Shown: piece by piece, positions 8,200 to 15,595 of the stretch
How positions within the stretch are numbered: position 1 is the stretch's first letter
Layout: each line of letters starts with the position of its first letter
DNA from: Caloramator sp. E03
Lineage (GTDB): Bacteria > Bacillota > Clostridia > Clostridiales > Caloramatoraceae
Length of the DNA: 64,000 nucleotides
Assembly: GCF_006016075.1 (NCBI RefSeq)
Contig: NZ_CP040093.1
Coordinates: 124,001-188,000 of the forward strand
Direction of reading: 5' to 3'
Notes under the pieces: generated by a model
The model's input: the letters and a program-made list of their open reading frames with translations, nothing else
Databases searched by the model: none
Told to the model about the DNA's origin: nothing
Position numbers and translations under genes: made by a program

Positions 8200-8275
8200 G
8201 CCGGCTTAGCTCAATCGGTAGAGCAACTGACTTGTAATCAGTAGGTTATTGGTTCGATTCCGATAGCCGGCTCCA
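8200..8275 (+). tRNA. tRNA-Thr (anticodon TGT), CCA encoded
   Basis: The acceptor GCCGGCT pairs with AGCCGGC, discriminator T, then CCA. The anticodon loop CTTGTAA gives TGT. Confidence 0.96.
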
Positions 8276-8280
8276 TACGA

Positions 8281-8365
8281 GGAGGGATTCCCGAGCGGCC
8301 AAAGGGGGCAGACTGTAAATCTGTTGTCAGTGACTTCGATGGTTCGAATCCATCTCCCTCCACCA
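8281..8365 (+). tRNA. tRNA-Tyr (anticodon GTA), CCA encoded
   Basis: An 85-base class II tRNA with a long variable arm. The acceptor GGAGGGA pairs with TCCCTCC, and the loop CTGTAAA gives GTA. CCA is encoded and is followed by a terminator. Confidence 0.96.
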
Positions 8366-8393
8366 AAGTGCAAGAAAACCTTGCACTTTTTTT
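8365..8393 (+). terminator. Terminator of tRNA cluster 2
   Basis: AAAGTGCAAG pairs with CTTGCACTTT (8365-8374 with 8380-8389) and runs into TTTT, a strong intrinsic terminator for the Met-Thr-Tyr transcript. Confidence 0.85.
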
Positions 8394-8404
8394 ATGCCTT
8401 GTTT

Positions 8405-8468
8405 TAAATAAAAAAATAGCTTCTACTATCGTAGAAGCGGCATAAGGCAAATCTTCCCTTTGAGTTTA
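8405..8468 (-). ncRNA. Candidate short RNA: promoter followed at once by a terminator
   Basis: On the minus strand a sigma-A promoter at 8474-8502 would start transcription near 8467. About 28 bases later comes an 8-bp hairpin, GCTTCTAC-GATA-GTAGAAGC (8419-8438), and then TATTTTTTT. The predicted RNA is about 55-60 nt. TTATGCC just before the hairpin can also pair with GGCATAA beyond the U-run. No real reading frame is present (only ATG plus four codons). This could instead be a leftover attenuator, or the hairpin could end the upstream peptidase transcript. Confidence 0.4.
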
Positions 8469-8473
8469 AATTT

Positions 8474-8502
8474 ATATTACAAAAAATATATAGCTAAGTC
8501 AA
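8474..8502 (-). promoter_or_regulatory. Orphan sigma-A promoter downstream of the M20 gene
   Basis: TTGACT (8497-8502), a 17-base spacer and TAATAT (8474-8479) on the minus strand. The only thing downstream in this orientation is a short hairpin with a U-run, then the antisense strand of the tRNA cluster. Confidence 0.55.
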
Positions 8503-8554
8503 CATATTTATTTCATTTATAGAAGATTATTCCTGCATAACTGTATACAGTATT

Positions 8555-9718
8555 TTATTCTTTTAAGAACTTATATGCAAAAGCTGCCTGTGCTGCACAT
8601 CCGACTATCATACAACTTTCATCGATATCAAAATAGCTTCCATGAGCTGGATTTATAATACCCTTTTCTTCATTCCTACATCCTAATCTGTAATATAAAG
8701 CGGGAATTATTTGTGCATAATAAGCAAAATCTTCTACTCCCATAGAAGGCTTTTCAATTTCGATAAACTCAGCAATTTTATCTTTCTCTATAATATCCTT
8801 AAATAAATTAAACAGCTCATTATCATTTTGAAATGATGGATAACCTTCAATATATTCAAAGCTTGCTTTCCCCCTATACAATTTTGCAGTATTTTCAACA
8901 ATCTCTTTAACTCTTCCTACACAATAATCTCTTAAATCTTTTCCAAGAGTTCTTATTATACCCTCCATAACTACACTTGAACTTATAGCATTAAGTGCAG
9001 TACCTCCATTAATTTTTCCTATTGTTATAATAGCATTGTCAACTGCTGCAATTTCCCTTGAAACAATACCTTGAAGATTATCAATTATTTTTGCAGCTAT
9101 ATATATACTATCAACTCCATCTTCAGGGTGAGCTCCATGGGATCCCTTTCCCCTAACGTTTATTGTAAAAGGATTTGAAGCTGCACATACTACTCCCTTT
9201 TTTACTCCTATTTTACCTAAGCTCATAGTTTCATCTACATGAAGAGCAATTATGGCTTTAACTTTATCTAAGCAACCATATTCTATCATTTCCTTTGCTC
9301 CTCCATAAGTCTCTTCAGCTGGCTGAAATATTAGCCTAACTGTACCATCAAGTTCTTTTTCTATTTCTTTTAATATTGCTGCAGCACCTATTTGAATTGC
9401 AGTATGCCCATCATGACCACAGGCATGCATATATCCTTCAATTTGTGATTTATAAGGTACATCTTTTAAATCAACAACCTCTAAGGCATCCATATCTGCT
9501 CTCAAAGCTACTATTTTATTCTTTTTGGAACCAATATCAGCTATAATACCATTATTATCGTATTTTGTATATTTAATACCAAGTTCTTTTAAATAAGACT
9601 CAACAAGCTCTGTAGTCTTATAAAGCTTATTATCAATTTCAGGATACTTATGAAGGCTTCTTCTTATTGTAACCATCATATCATATACGTTTTTAGCTTT
9701 TTCTAAAAAATTATTCAT
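8555..9718 (-). CDS. M20-family amidohydrolase (N-acyl-amino-acid / hippurate hydrolase type)
   Basis: A 387-residue metallopeptidase of the M20D group, which removes acyl groups from amino acids or their derivatives. Metal ligands are visible in MHACGHDGH (about residues 98-106), PAEETYGG, and HVDE. The dimerisation domain contains GKGSHGAHPEDG. The start codon overlaps the stop of the LD-carboxypeptidase gene by 8 bases, and GGAGGATGG lies within that gene's end, so translation is probably coupled. With an S66 carboxypeptidase as partner, a role in peptide or peptidoglycan-fragment turnover is plausible but inferred only from context. Confidence 0.85.
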   Translation of the reverse strand: MNNFLEKAKNVYDMMVTIRRSLHKYPEIDNKLYKTTELVESYLKELGIKYTKYDNNGIIADIGSKKNKIVALRADMDALEVVDLKDVPYKSQIEGYMHACGHDGHTAIQIGAAAILKEIEKELDGTVRLIFQPAEETYGGAKEMIEYGCLDKVKAIIALHVDETMSLGKIGVKKGVVCAASNPFTINVRGKGSHGAHPEDGVDSIYIAAKIIDNLQGIVSREIAAVDNAIITIGKINGGTALNAISSSVVMEGIIRTLGKDLRDYCVGRVKEIVENTAKLYRGKASFEYIEGYPSFQNDNELFNLFKDIIEKDKIAEFIEIEKPSMGVEDFAYYAQIIPALYYRLGCRNEEKGIINPAHGSYFDIDESCMIVGCAAQAAFAYKFLKE

Positions 9719-10622
9719 TGCTTACACCATCCTCCATAAAATATAGTTTATTATTTTCTATCCTCACCTTTACATTTAACGGTATTGTAATTTTTCTTTT
9801 TTCATGTCCCACTAAAAAGTCATAATATATTGGCAGCTGTATTTTTGAAAAAAAATCAAATATAACTTGATTAAAGGAAAGGCTTTTATCTTTATCTTCA
9901 GCCTCACAATTTGTAAACTGTCCAAGTATAACAGCTTTTACTTTATTAAAAACACCACATAACTTGAGCTGATAGAGCATCCTGTCAATTTTATATGGTT
10001 CTTCATCTATATCCTCAATAAATAATATTTTATCTTTAAATAAATTTTCATAGGCAGTACCCAATAGAGAGCATATCAAACTTAAGTTTCCACCTAAGAT
10101 TCTACCTTCAACATCTTTTTGATTGATTGCATTTAAACTATAAGCTTTTCCTTTGATATTGCCAGTTACGCATTCAATAAATTTTTTAATTGTAAAATCA
10201 TCATTTTCAGATATATCTGATGCTAACATTGGTCCATGAAATGTTACAAGTTTTGTATTTTTAAATATTGCAAAATGTAGTGCCGTTATGTCACTATAAC
10301 CACAAAATATCTTTGGATTATTTCTTATCACATCATAATCAATCATATCAAGTATTCTTATTGTGCCATAGCCTCCCCTAAGGCATATTATTGCATCTAT
10401 ACTCTTGTCCATAAAAAATTTATTTATATCATTTACACGTATTTTATCTTCTCCAGCAAGAAAGCCATGCCTTTGAAAGCAGCTATCTCCTAAAACTACA
10501 TCAAAACCCATCTCTTTTAAAATATTAACTCCTCTTTCTATACTATCTTTATCATAAGCAGGGCTTGCCGGAGCAATTATACCTATTTTACTACCTATCT
10601 TTAACTTCTTTGGTTTTATCAA
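9711..10622 (-). CDS. LD-carboxypeptidase (peptidase family S66)
   Basis: A 303-residue S66 serine peptidase. This family removes the terminal D-amino acid from the L,D bond of muropeptide tetrapeptides, or relatives such as microcin C (MccF-like). Family marks are APASPAYD at the N-terminus, RGGYGTIRIL, the nucleophile region FCGYSDITALH, the glutamate segment IEDIDEEPYKIDRML, and the histidine in VGHEKRK. I take TTG at 10622 as start because GGGAGTGG precedes it; the longer frame to 10667 has no SD. No signal peptide is visible, which fits a cytoplasmic recycling enzyme. It is coupled to the downstream M20 gene. Confidence 0.85.
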   Translation of the reverse strand: MIKPKKLKIGSKIGIIAPASPAYDKDSIERGVNILKEMGFDVVLGDSCFQRHGFLAGEDKIRVNDINKFFMDKSIDAIICLRGGYGTIRILDMIDYDVIRNNPKIFCGYSDITALHFAIFKNTKLVTFHGPMLASDISENDDFTIKKFIECVTGNIKGKAYSLNAINQKDVEGRILGGNLSLICSLLGTAYENLFKDKILFIEDIDEEPYKIDRMLYQLKLCGVFNKVKAVILGQFTNCEAEDKDKSLSFNQVIFDFFSKIQLPIYYDFLVGHEKRKITIPLNVKVRIENNKLYFMEDGVSNE

Positions 10623-10668
10623 ATTACCACTCCCTCTATAAAAATAAATGCTTCCAAAAGGAAGCACC

Positions 10669-11115
10669 CTATGAATAGCATATCAGACTTAATAGCTTTT
10701 TTTCAATATCTTTAATTTTAACATCTTCACTATAGGATAAACAAAGTTTTATAATTCTATATGCTGTTTTAAAATCTTTGTTTATGTAGTATATATATGC
10801 AAGGTTTATGTAGCTATTTATAAATTTAGAATCAAGTTCAATACAATTTAAAAAGCACTCTACTGCTAATTTATAATTATCAGTTTCAAGGTACGCAGTT
10901 CCAAGATTATAATATATTACTGCATTTATAAGTCCATTTTTTATAGCTTCTTTAAAATGATAAATCGCAGAAAAATACTTTTTTTCACAACAGCAACAAA
11001 GACCCATATAGTAATTATAGAGCTTATAATTATCTTTAAAATTTTTTTCTATTAACTTTTTGGCATAATTAATATCATTTTCATTTATAAATTTAATTAT
11101 ATATTTTTCTAACAT
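10669..11115 (-). CDS. Tetratricopeptide-repeat protein
   Basis: A 148-residue protein made of about three to four TPR units; AVIYYNLGTAYLETDNYKLA and SYINLAYIYYINKDFKTAYR are clear A-helix patterns with the usual Gly/Ala/Tyr spacing. TPRs are protein-binding scaffolds, and no enzymatic domain is present. The gene follows the last flagellar gene by 66 bases and precedes the S66 gene by about 45. Its SD, AAAGGAGA, is buried in a perfect 13-bp inverted repeat, so its translation may be controlled. The partner protein is unknown. Confidence 0.7.
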   Translation of the reverse strand: MLEKYIIKFINENDINYAKKLIEKNFKDNYKLYNYYMGLCCCCEKKYFSAIYHFKEAIKNGLINAVIYYNLGTAYLETDNYKLAVECFLNCIELDSKFINSYINLAYIYYINKDFKTAYRIIKLCLSYSEDVKIKDIEKKLLSLICYS

Positions 11116-11120
11116 AGCTT

Positions 11121-11169
11121 TCTCCTTTAAAGTTTCATTTTACTTTTAAATTATATACTTTAAAGGAGA
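11121..11169 (-). promoter_or_regulatory. Inverted repeat sequestering the TPR gene ribosome binding site
   Basis: TCTCCTTTAAAGT (11121-11133) and ACTTTAAAGGAGA (11157-11169) are perfect 13-base complements around a 23-base loop. The inner arm contains the SD of the TPR gene. The loop contains a TATAAT (11150-11155, minus strand) but no good -35. No U-run follows, so it is not a typical terminator. Confidence 0.6.
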
Positions 11170-11181
11170 TTTTTATACCTA

Positions 11182-11925
11182 CTATTTACTTCTTAAATTA
11201 TTAGCAATCTGCCACATTTCATCAGCAGACTTTACAATTCTTGAATTGATTTCAAAGGCTCTTTGTGTAATAAGCATGTCAGTAAGCTCTTTTGGCATAT
11301 CAACGTTCGATTTTTCTATAAATCCCTGCTTTAAAATACCCTTTGCAATTTCAGGATCATTTTGAGCTTTAAAAAGGTTTTCACCACAAGACACTAATTC
11401 ATCCCTATTAACAAAATCATATATATTAATTTTACCAATTGTATCACTATTAGAATATATATTTCCTTCGCTATCTATGTTTATTTTCTCACTTAATTTT
11501 TGTGGATCATAGTTATCAATATCAAGCACATATCCAGATGAATGTACAAAATTTCCGTCTTTATCTATATTAAAAGCACCATCTCTTGTATAATAATAGT
11601 TACCATCTGAGTCCTTTACCCTAAAAAATCCATTACCATCTATTGCGATATCTGATATTTTATTAGTTTCTGTTAATACGCCCTGCTTAAAATCTCTTAC
11701 AATAGTTTCAGCTTTGCTTCCACTTCCTTGAGTGAGCTTATCACGATTACTACTTGTTATTGGAACACCAAGTCTGTCCAATTTATTATACATAATATCT
11801 TCAAAGGCAAGATCATTTTTTTTGTATCCATTAGTATCTACATTGCTTATATTATTTGATATAATATCAAGTTTATTTTGATTAGAATAAAGACCTGATC
11901 TGCCATTCCATAGTATCTTTAACAT
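11182..11925 (-). CDS. flgG: Flagellar basal-body rod protein, FlgG/FlgF family (copy 2)
   Basis: A 247-residue rod/hook-family protein. The N-terminal rod domain reads NKLDIISNNISNVDTNGYKK. The central signature TEISDIAIDGNGFF-like stretch reads ISDIAIDGNGFFRVKDSDG, and the C-terminal heptad region is SNVDMPKELTDMLITQRAFE. Such proteins form the distal rod through which the hook is built. It is the last flagellar gene of the early operon and follows a similar gene by 11 bases. In Gram-positive bacteria two FlgG/FlgF-type proteins commonly stand together; which is the rod and which the transition protein is not resolved here. Confidence 0.85.
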   Translation of the reverse strand: MLKILWNGRSGLYSNQNKLDIISNNISNVDTNGYKKNDLAFEDIMYNKLDRLGVPITSSNRDKLTQGSGSKAETIVRDFKQGVLTETNKISDIAIDGNGFFRVKDSDGNYYYTRDGAFNIDKDGNFVHSSGYVLDIDNYDPQKLSEKINIDSEGNIYSNSDTIGKINIYDFVNRDELVSCGENLFKAQNDPEIAKGILKQGFIEKSNVDMPKELTDMLITQRAFEINSRIVKSADEMWQIANNLRSK

Positions 11926-11936
11926 AATATCACCTC

Positions 11937-12704
11937 TTATTTAACACTTCCAACCTCATTTATTGCCTTCCCAAGAGTTTCATCCATTTGTTGTAATACT
12001 TTTTGGTTTGCCTCATAGCTTCTCATAATCTTTATCATATCTGTAATTATTTCTGTAGCATCAACATTTGATTTTTCAAGATATCCTTGTTTTACATCAG
12101 AGTTTACAATATTAGGTTCAATATCTGAAGTATAATTATTTGAAGAATCCTTTATTAGATTTTGTTTATCATCAAAATTACTAATATAGAACTTTACTAT
12201 ATTATCACCAGTATTAATAGTTCCATCTGATGAAAGTTCAAAATTTAGATCCTTTACACTTATTTCTATTTCATTGTCATTTTCATCTAATCCTAAAACT
12301 TTATATCCTTCCATTGTTGTAAGATAACCTTCTGAATCGATTTTAAACCTTCCATTTCTTGTATAAAACTTATTTCCATCGCCATCAACTACAGTGAAAA
12401 AACCTTCTCCATTAATTGCAAAGTCAAGATTTCTGTTAGTTTCTTCTAATATTCCTTGAGAATAATCAGTTTTAACTTCATCTATTCCCACTGCCATCCC
12501 CAAATTTCCTAAAGGGTTTCTATATCCTTTTCCGTTTATAATCTTATCCCTATTTTCAACCATTACATCTTGAAATGTTTTTAAAGCTATCTTATCTTTT
12601 TTATATCCGGGAGTATTTATATTAGCAGCATCATTACTTAAGTTTTCCTGTTGTATTTGCCTTGTTATCATTCCAGAAGCAGCAATATATAGACCTCTAA
12701 TCAT
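11937..12704 (-). CDS. flgG: Flagellar basal-body rod protein, FlgG/FlgF family (copy 1)
   Basis: A 255-residue rod protein starting MIRGLYIAASGM, the typical FlgF/FlgG opening. It has the EENLSNDAANINTPGYKK-type rod segment, NLDFAINGEGFF in the middle, and KSNVDATEIITDMIKIMRSYEANQK at the C-terminus (here split for reading: KSNVDATEIITDM and IMRSYEANQKVLQ). GAGGTG stands 6 bases before the ATG at 12704; the upstream GTG at 12713 is part of that SD. The gene lies 18 bases after the small membrane-protein gene and 11 bases before the second FlgG-like gene. Exported by the flagellar type III system. Confidence 0.85.
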   Translation of the reverse strand: MIRGLYIAASGMITRQIQQENLSNDAANINTPGYKKDKIALKTFQDVMVENRDKIINGKGYRNPLGNLGMAVGIDEVKTDYSQGILEETNRNLDFAINGEGFFTVVDGDGNKFYTRNGRFKIDSEGYLTTMEGYKVLGLDENDNEIEISVKDLNFELSSDGTINTGDNIVKFYISNFDDKQNLIKDSSNNYTSDIEPNIVNSDVKQGYLEKSNVDATEIITDMIKIMRSYEANQKVLQQMDETLGKAINEVGSVK

Positions 12705-12722
12705 AGTTTGCACCTCAACCTT

Positions 12723-12980
12723 CTATTTTTTATCGCCTTCAAAGTAGGCTTTAATTTCATCGGGATAAATCATTCCCATTTTTCTTGCCATCATTTCAAT
12801 TTTATACTTAGGTATTTGGCTATATGAAAAAGAACTTAAAATTAAGGTAGAAATCATTATTCCAACTCCAAGACCTAATAAGAAATTACTATCTTTAAAT
12901 AAATAACTTATTATTTTTTTTGTTTTCTTAAACCAATCCTTAATAGTACCTCCCCCTTCCCTATCATCAATTTTGAACAT
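12723..12980 (-). CDS. Small membrane protein of the flagellar operon, unknown function
   Basis: Up to 85 residues with one hydrophobic segment (FLLGLGVGIMISTLILSSF, about residues 33-51) flanked by lysine-rich cytoplasmic sequence. A 70-base overlap with the upstream gene is needed if the ATG at 12980 is used; that ATG has only a weak SD. A better SD, GGGGGAGG, lies inside the overlap but is followed only by an ATT codon at about 12947. The true start is therefore uncertain. I do not recognise the family. Its position between fliA and the rod genes suggests a membrane accessory of motility. Confidence 0.5.
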   Translation of the reverse strand: MFKIDDREGGGTIKDWFKKTKKIISYLFKDSNFLLGLGVGIMISTLILSSFSYSQIPKYKIEMMARKMGMIYPDEIKAYFEGDKK

Positions 12981-13312
12981 ATCTCATCTATAGACATTCC
13001 TTTATCATAAAGCTCAAATATAATATCGTTTAAATCTTTTCTTTCTATATCATTATCATTATTTTCGCTTTTTTCATCTTCAGTATCTTTTTTCTCTACA
13101 TATTGTTCAATAATTTCATTTAAAATAATCAAAGAATTTTCTAAATCATTCACTCGGTTTGACAATTCTTTAATCTTTTCTTTCATGGAATTCATATCTT
13201 CAAAAAATTCAAATGAACTAACTTCATTTTTAGAGTTTTCCTTATTTTCAACTCTTTTTCTGATAGCAACATATATAATAATCAGTCCAGAAAGAGTCAA
13301 TATATAAATCAT
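12911..13312 (-). CDS. DUF6115-like membrane-anchored coiled-coil protein
   Basis: A 133-residue protein with one N-terminal membrane helix (IYILTLSGLIIIYVAIRK), an acidic and lysine-rich coiled coil (about 35-95), and a C-terminal helix-turn-helix-like segment, LYDKGMSIDEICSKLMIGKG. This layout, directly after the flagellar sigma factor gene, matches the small YlxL/SwrB-like or DUF6115 proteins of Bacillota fla/che operons. SwrB in Bacillus subtilis promotes flagellar export-gate activity, but homology here is only by layout. AAGGAGA precedes the ATG. The 3' end overlaps the next small gene. Confidence 0.55.
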   Translation of the reverse strand: MIYILTLSGLIIIYVAIRKRVENKENSKNEVSSFEFFEDMNSMKEKIKELSNRVNDLENSLIILNEIIEQYVEKKDTEDEKSENNDNDIERKDLNDIIFELYDKGMSIDEICSKLMIGKGEVLLRIGLRKQKK

Positions 13313-13322
13313 AATAATCTCC

Positions 13323-14051
13323 TTATAAATAATTTAATTTCTTAAGGTTTTCCCTTAGCCTTACAATAGCTCTGCTGTGCAGCTGTGAAACCCTCGATTC
13401 AGAAATATTTAATATTTTACCAATTTCTTTTAAAGTTAACTTTTCAAAATAATATAGATTAAGTATTATCTTATCTTTCTCTGAAAGCATATCTATAGCC
13501 TTTTTTAACATATTTTGCTTTTCATTATCTTCTATTATTACATCCGGCTGAGGGCTTGTACTATCTTTTATAATACTTTTAAACTTTACATCCTCCTCAT
13601 CAGATTTAAAAAGCACTTCATCAAGAGATATGATTGATATGTAATTTATATAGGACTCAATGTTCCTAATCTCTTCAGTTGACATCCCACTATAATTTGA
13701 AAGTTCCTCTTCGGTAGGTTCTCTATTAAGTTTTGTTTCTAATTCATTTTTTAATTGATTAAGATAATTCAATTTAGAAAAAGCACTCTTTGGTATCCAG
13801 CTTATCTTTCTAAGCTCGTCTATAATTGCACCTCTTATTCTTAAGGTAGCATAAGTTTCAAACTTTAAACCCTTTGTAGGATCAAACCGTTCAATAGCAT
13901 CTATTAATCCTATTATGCCAAAACTAATCAAATCCTCATATTCAAGCCCTGGTGGTTTCCCGGCAACAAGCCTTGATGCAATATATTTTACATAAGGCAA
14001 ATATTTTATAATCATCTCTTCCCTTTCATCAAAGTGTTGATAGCATTTCAT
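13323..14051 (-). CDS. fliA: RNA polymerase sigma factor FliA/SigD (sigma-28)
   Basis: A 242-residue sigma-70-family factor of the flagellar type. Region 2 is seen in EYEDLISFGIIGLIDAIERF and FETYATLRIRGAIIDELRK, the latter diagnostic for FliA/SigD/WhiG. Region 4 ends in LTLKEIGKILNISESRVSQL. AGGAGGTG precedes the ATG. The gene sits in the early operon read by sigma-A. Its likely targets are in this window: TAAA-N15-CCGATA-like promoters before flgM, fliC, the nonulosonate operon and flaG. FlgM, encoded at 50762-51040, is the expected anti-sigma partner. Confidence 0.95.
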   Translation of the reverse strand: MKCYQHFDEREEMIIKYLPYVKYIASRLVAGKPPGLEYEDLISFGIIGLIDAIERFDPTKGLKFETYATLRIRGAIIDELRKISWIPKSAFSKLNYLNQLKNELETKLNREPTEEELSNYSGMSTEEIRNIESYINYISIISLDEVLFKSDEEDVKFKSIIKDSTSPQPDVIIEDNEKQNMLKKAIDMLSEKDKIILNLYYFEKLTLKEIGKILNISESRVSQLHSRAIVRLRENLKKLNYL

Positions 14052-14062
14052 AGCTTCACCTC

Positions 14063-14731
14063 CTACTTAAACAGCTTACTTTGTTCACGAAGCTTATCAA
14101 AAATAAATTTTATTATTTTATCCCTTAATCTTTCATCTATTTTTTCATACCTTAATGCTATTTTATAATTTTTACCAGCTTCATCATAATCACACCTTAC
14201 TACTTTACATAATACATTAATTTCATCAGGTACTTTGATTGAAAGTAAAATAAAATCATTATGCTTTGCACTTTTTTTAGATATTATTTTTACTCCTCCA
14301 CCACTTATATCAATAGTTACTGTTTTTTCTAGGTTTTTAAAATATCCAATAGGAACATCAGCTAAATCTATATATACTCTATTTTCAGGTAATATAAAAT
14401 ACTTTACATCCATAACAATTGGAAGTCTAAAATATTCTCTCCTTTGAACTCTTTCAATTACCTCAGGAAAACTTAACATTGCAAGCTGAATATTTTTTTC
14501 CTTCGTTTTTCCTAAAACAACTGAACGGCATTTAAATACTTCTTTTTCGTTTGCTATGTAGTATTCAATTATACTACCTATATGAATCATCATATATTTG
14601 CTTCCAGAAATAGGCATACCAATGAGTATGTATTCATTTTTTATATCCTGAATACTGCTCTTATACGTTATGTCATTTTCAATTATTTCTAAATTTTGAT
14701 TGACATTTAATTTGATTTTATAATCCAACAT
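14063..14731 (-). CDS. PilZ-domain c-di-GMP receptor, YcgR/MotI-like flagellar brake
   Basis: A 222-residue two-domain protein: an N-terminal YcgR-N-type beta domain (about 1-95) and a C-terminal PilZ domain. Both c-di-GMP binding motifs are present, QRREYFRLP (RxxxR, about residue 97) and DISGGGV ((D/N)xSxxG, about 140). Homologues bind c-di-GMP and slow or disengage the motor, through MotA in Bacillus (MotI/DgrA). It stands between flhG and fliA with 6-11 base gaps, so it is made with the basal body. Which motor component it touches here is not known. Confidence 0.85.
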   Translation of the reverse strand: MLDYKIKLNVNQNLEIIENDITYKSSIQDIKNEYILIGMPISGSKYMMIHIGSIIEYYIANEKEVFKCRSVVLGKTKEKNIQLAMLSFPEVIERVQRREYFRLPIVMDVKYFILPENRVYIDLADVPIGYFKNLEKTVTIDISGGGVKIISKKSAKHNDFILLSIKVPDEINVLCKVVRCDYDEAGKNYKIALRYEKIDERLRDKIIKFIFDKLREQSKLFK

Positions 14732-14737
14732 AACATA

Positions 14738-15595
14738 TCACCCTAAAAACTTTAATATTTTACTTATATATTCCTTAACAGTTGAGTTTTTATTTTTTTC
14801 TTCTTGCCCCAATATTTCTGATGATATTCTATAAATGCACAGTCCTGCTTCACATTTTGGATACAAAGATATAAAAGGTCTTTGTTCTTTTACTGCAAGT
14901 CTTACCTTTGAGTCCTCAACAATATAGCCAAGGTATTTAACCTCTCTTCCTAAAAATGCCTTTACTGTTTTAAAAAGTTTATCAAAAGTATCACGCCCTT
15001 CAATTATATTTCTTGTTCTGTTTACAATAATTCCTATATTGCTTTTTATTCCTTCATTAATTAATATCTTAATAAGACTATAGGCATCAGTTAATGCTGA
15101 AGGCTCAGGATTTGTTACAACTATTATTTCATCTGCAAACTCTAAAAGTGTTAAGGATGTTTTAGACAATCCTGCCCCCATATCTATAATCAAAATATCT
15201 GTATCCTGAATCTTAGAAAATTCATTTACGATTATTTTTCTTTTTTCATCATTAAGCTCAAAAAGCCCACTTATCCCAGATCCACCTGGAATTATCTTAA
15301 CTCCTTCATCAGTTAATGCATATACATCATCTATAGTCTTGTTATTATATAAAATATCATAAATTGTATATTTTGTTTTTATTCCAAACAATATATCAAC
15401 ATTTGCCATACCAAAATCAGCATCAAGTATTGTTACTTTAAGGCCTCGTTTACTTAGGGCAATTCCAAGATTAATTGCAACATTTGTTTTGCCAACGCCA
15501 CCTTTTCCACTTGATATAGCAATTACTTTAAATTTATTTGAACTATTTTGTTTTCTATTTTTTATCAAATTCCTTAAATTTGAAGCCTGATCCAT
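14738..15595 (-). CDS. flhG: FlhG (FleN/YlxH), MinD-like ATPase controlling flagellar number
   Basis: A 285-residue ParA/MinD-type ATPase. The deviant Walker A motif SSGKGGVGKTN is at about 29-38, the switch region VTILDADFGMANVDILFG follows, and LIIDMGAG is the Walker B-like motif. FlhG works with FlhF to set number and position of flagella and in other species contacts FliM/FliY during C-ring assembly. An N-terminal DQAxxLR segment (MDQASNLRNLI) matches the FlhF-GTPase-activating motif of FlhG proteins. The start codon overlaps the flhF stop by one base. Confidence 0.93.
   Translation of the reverse strand: MDQASNLRNLIKNRKQNSSNKFKVIAISSGKGGVGKTNVAINLGIALSKRGLKVTILDADFGMANVDILFGIKTKYTIYDILYNNKTIDDVYALTDEGVKIIPGGSGISGLFELNDEKRKIIVNEFSKIQDTDILIIDMGAGLSKTSLTLLEFADEIIVVTNPEPSALTDAYSLIKILINEGIKSNIGIIVNRTRNIIEGRDTFDKLFKTVKAFLGREVKYLGYIVEDSKVRLAVKEQRPFISLYPKCEAGLCIYRISSEILGQEEKNKNSTVKEYISKILKFLG

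Noticed and set aside
8238-8450. Open frame on the minus strand through the second tRNA cluster
   Set aside because: It is the antisense of tRNA-Thr and tRNA-Tyr; such frames are a well-known source of false proteins.
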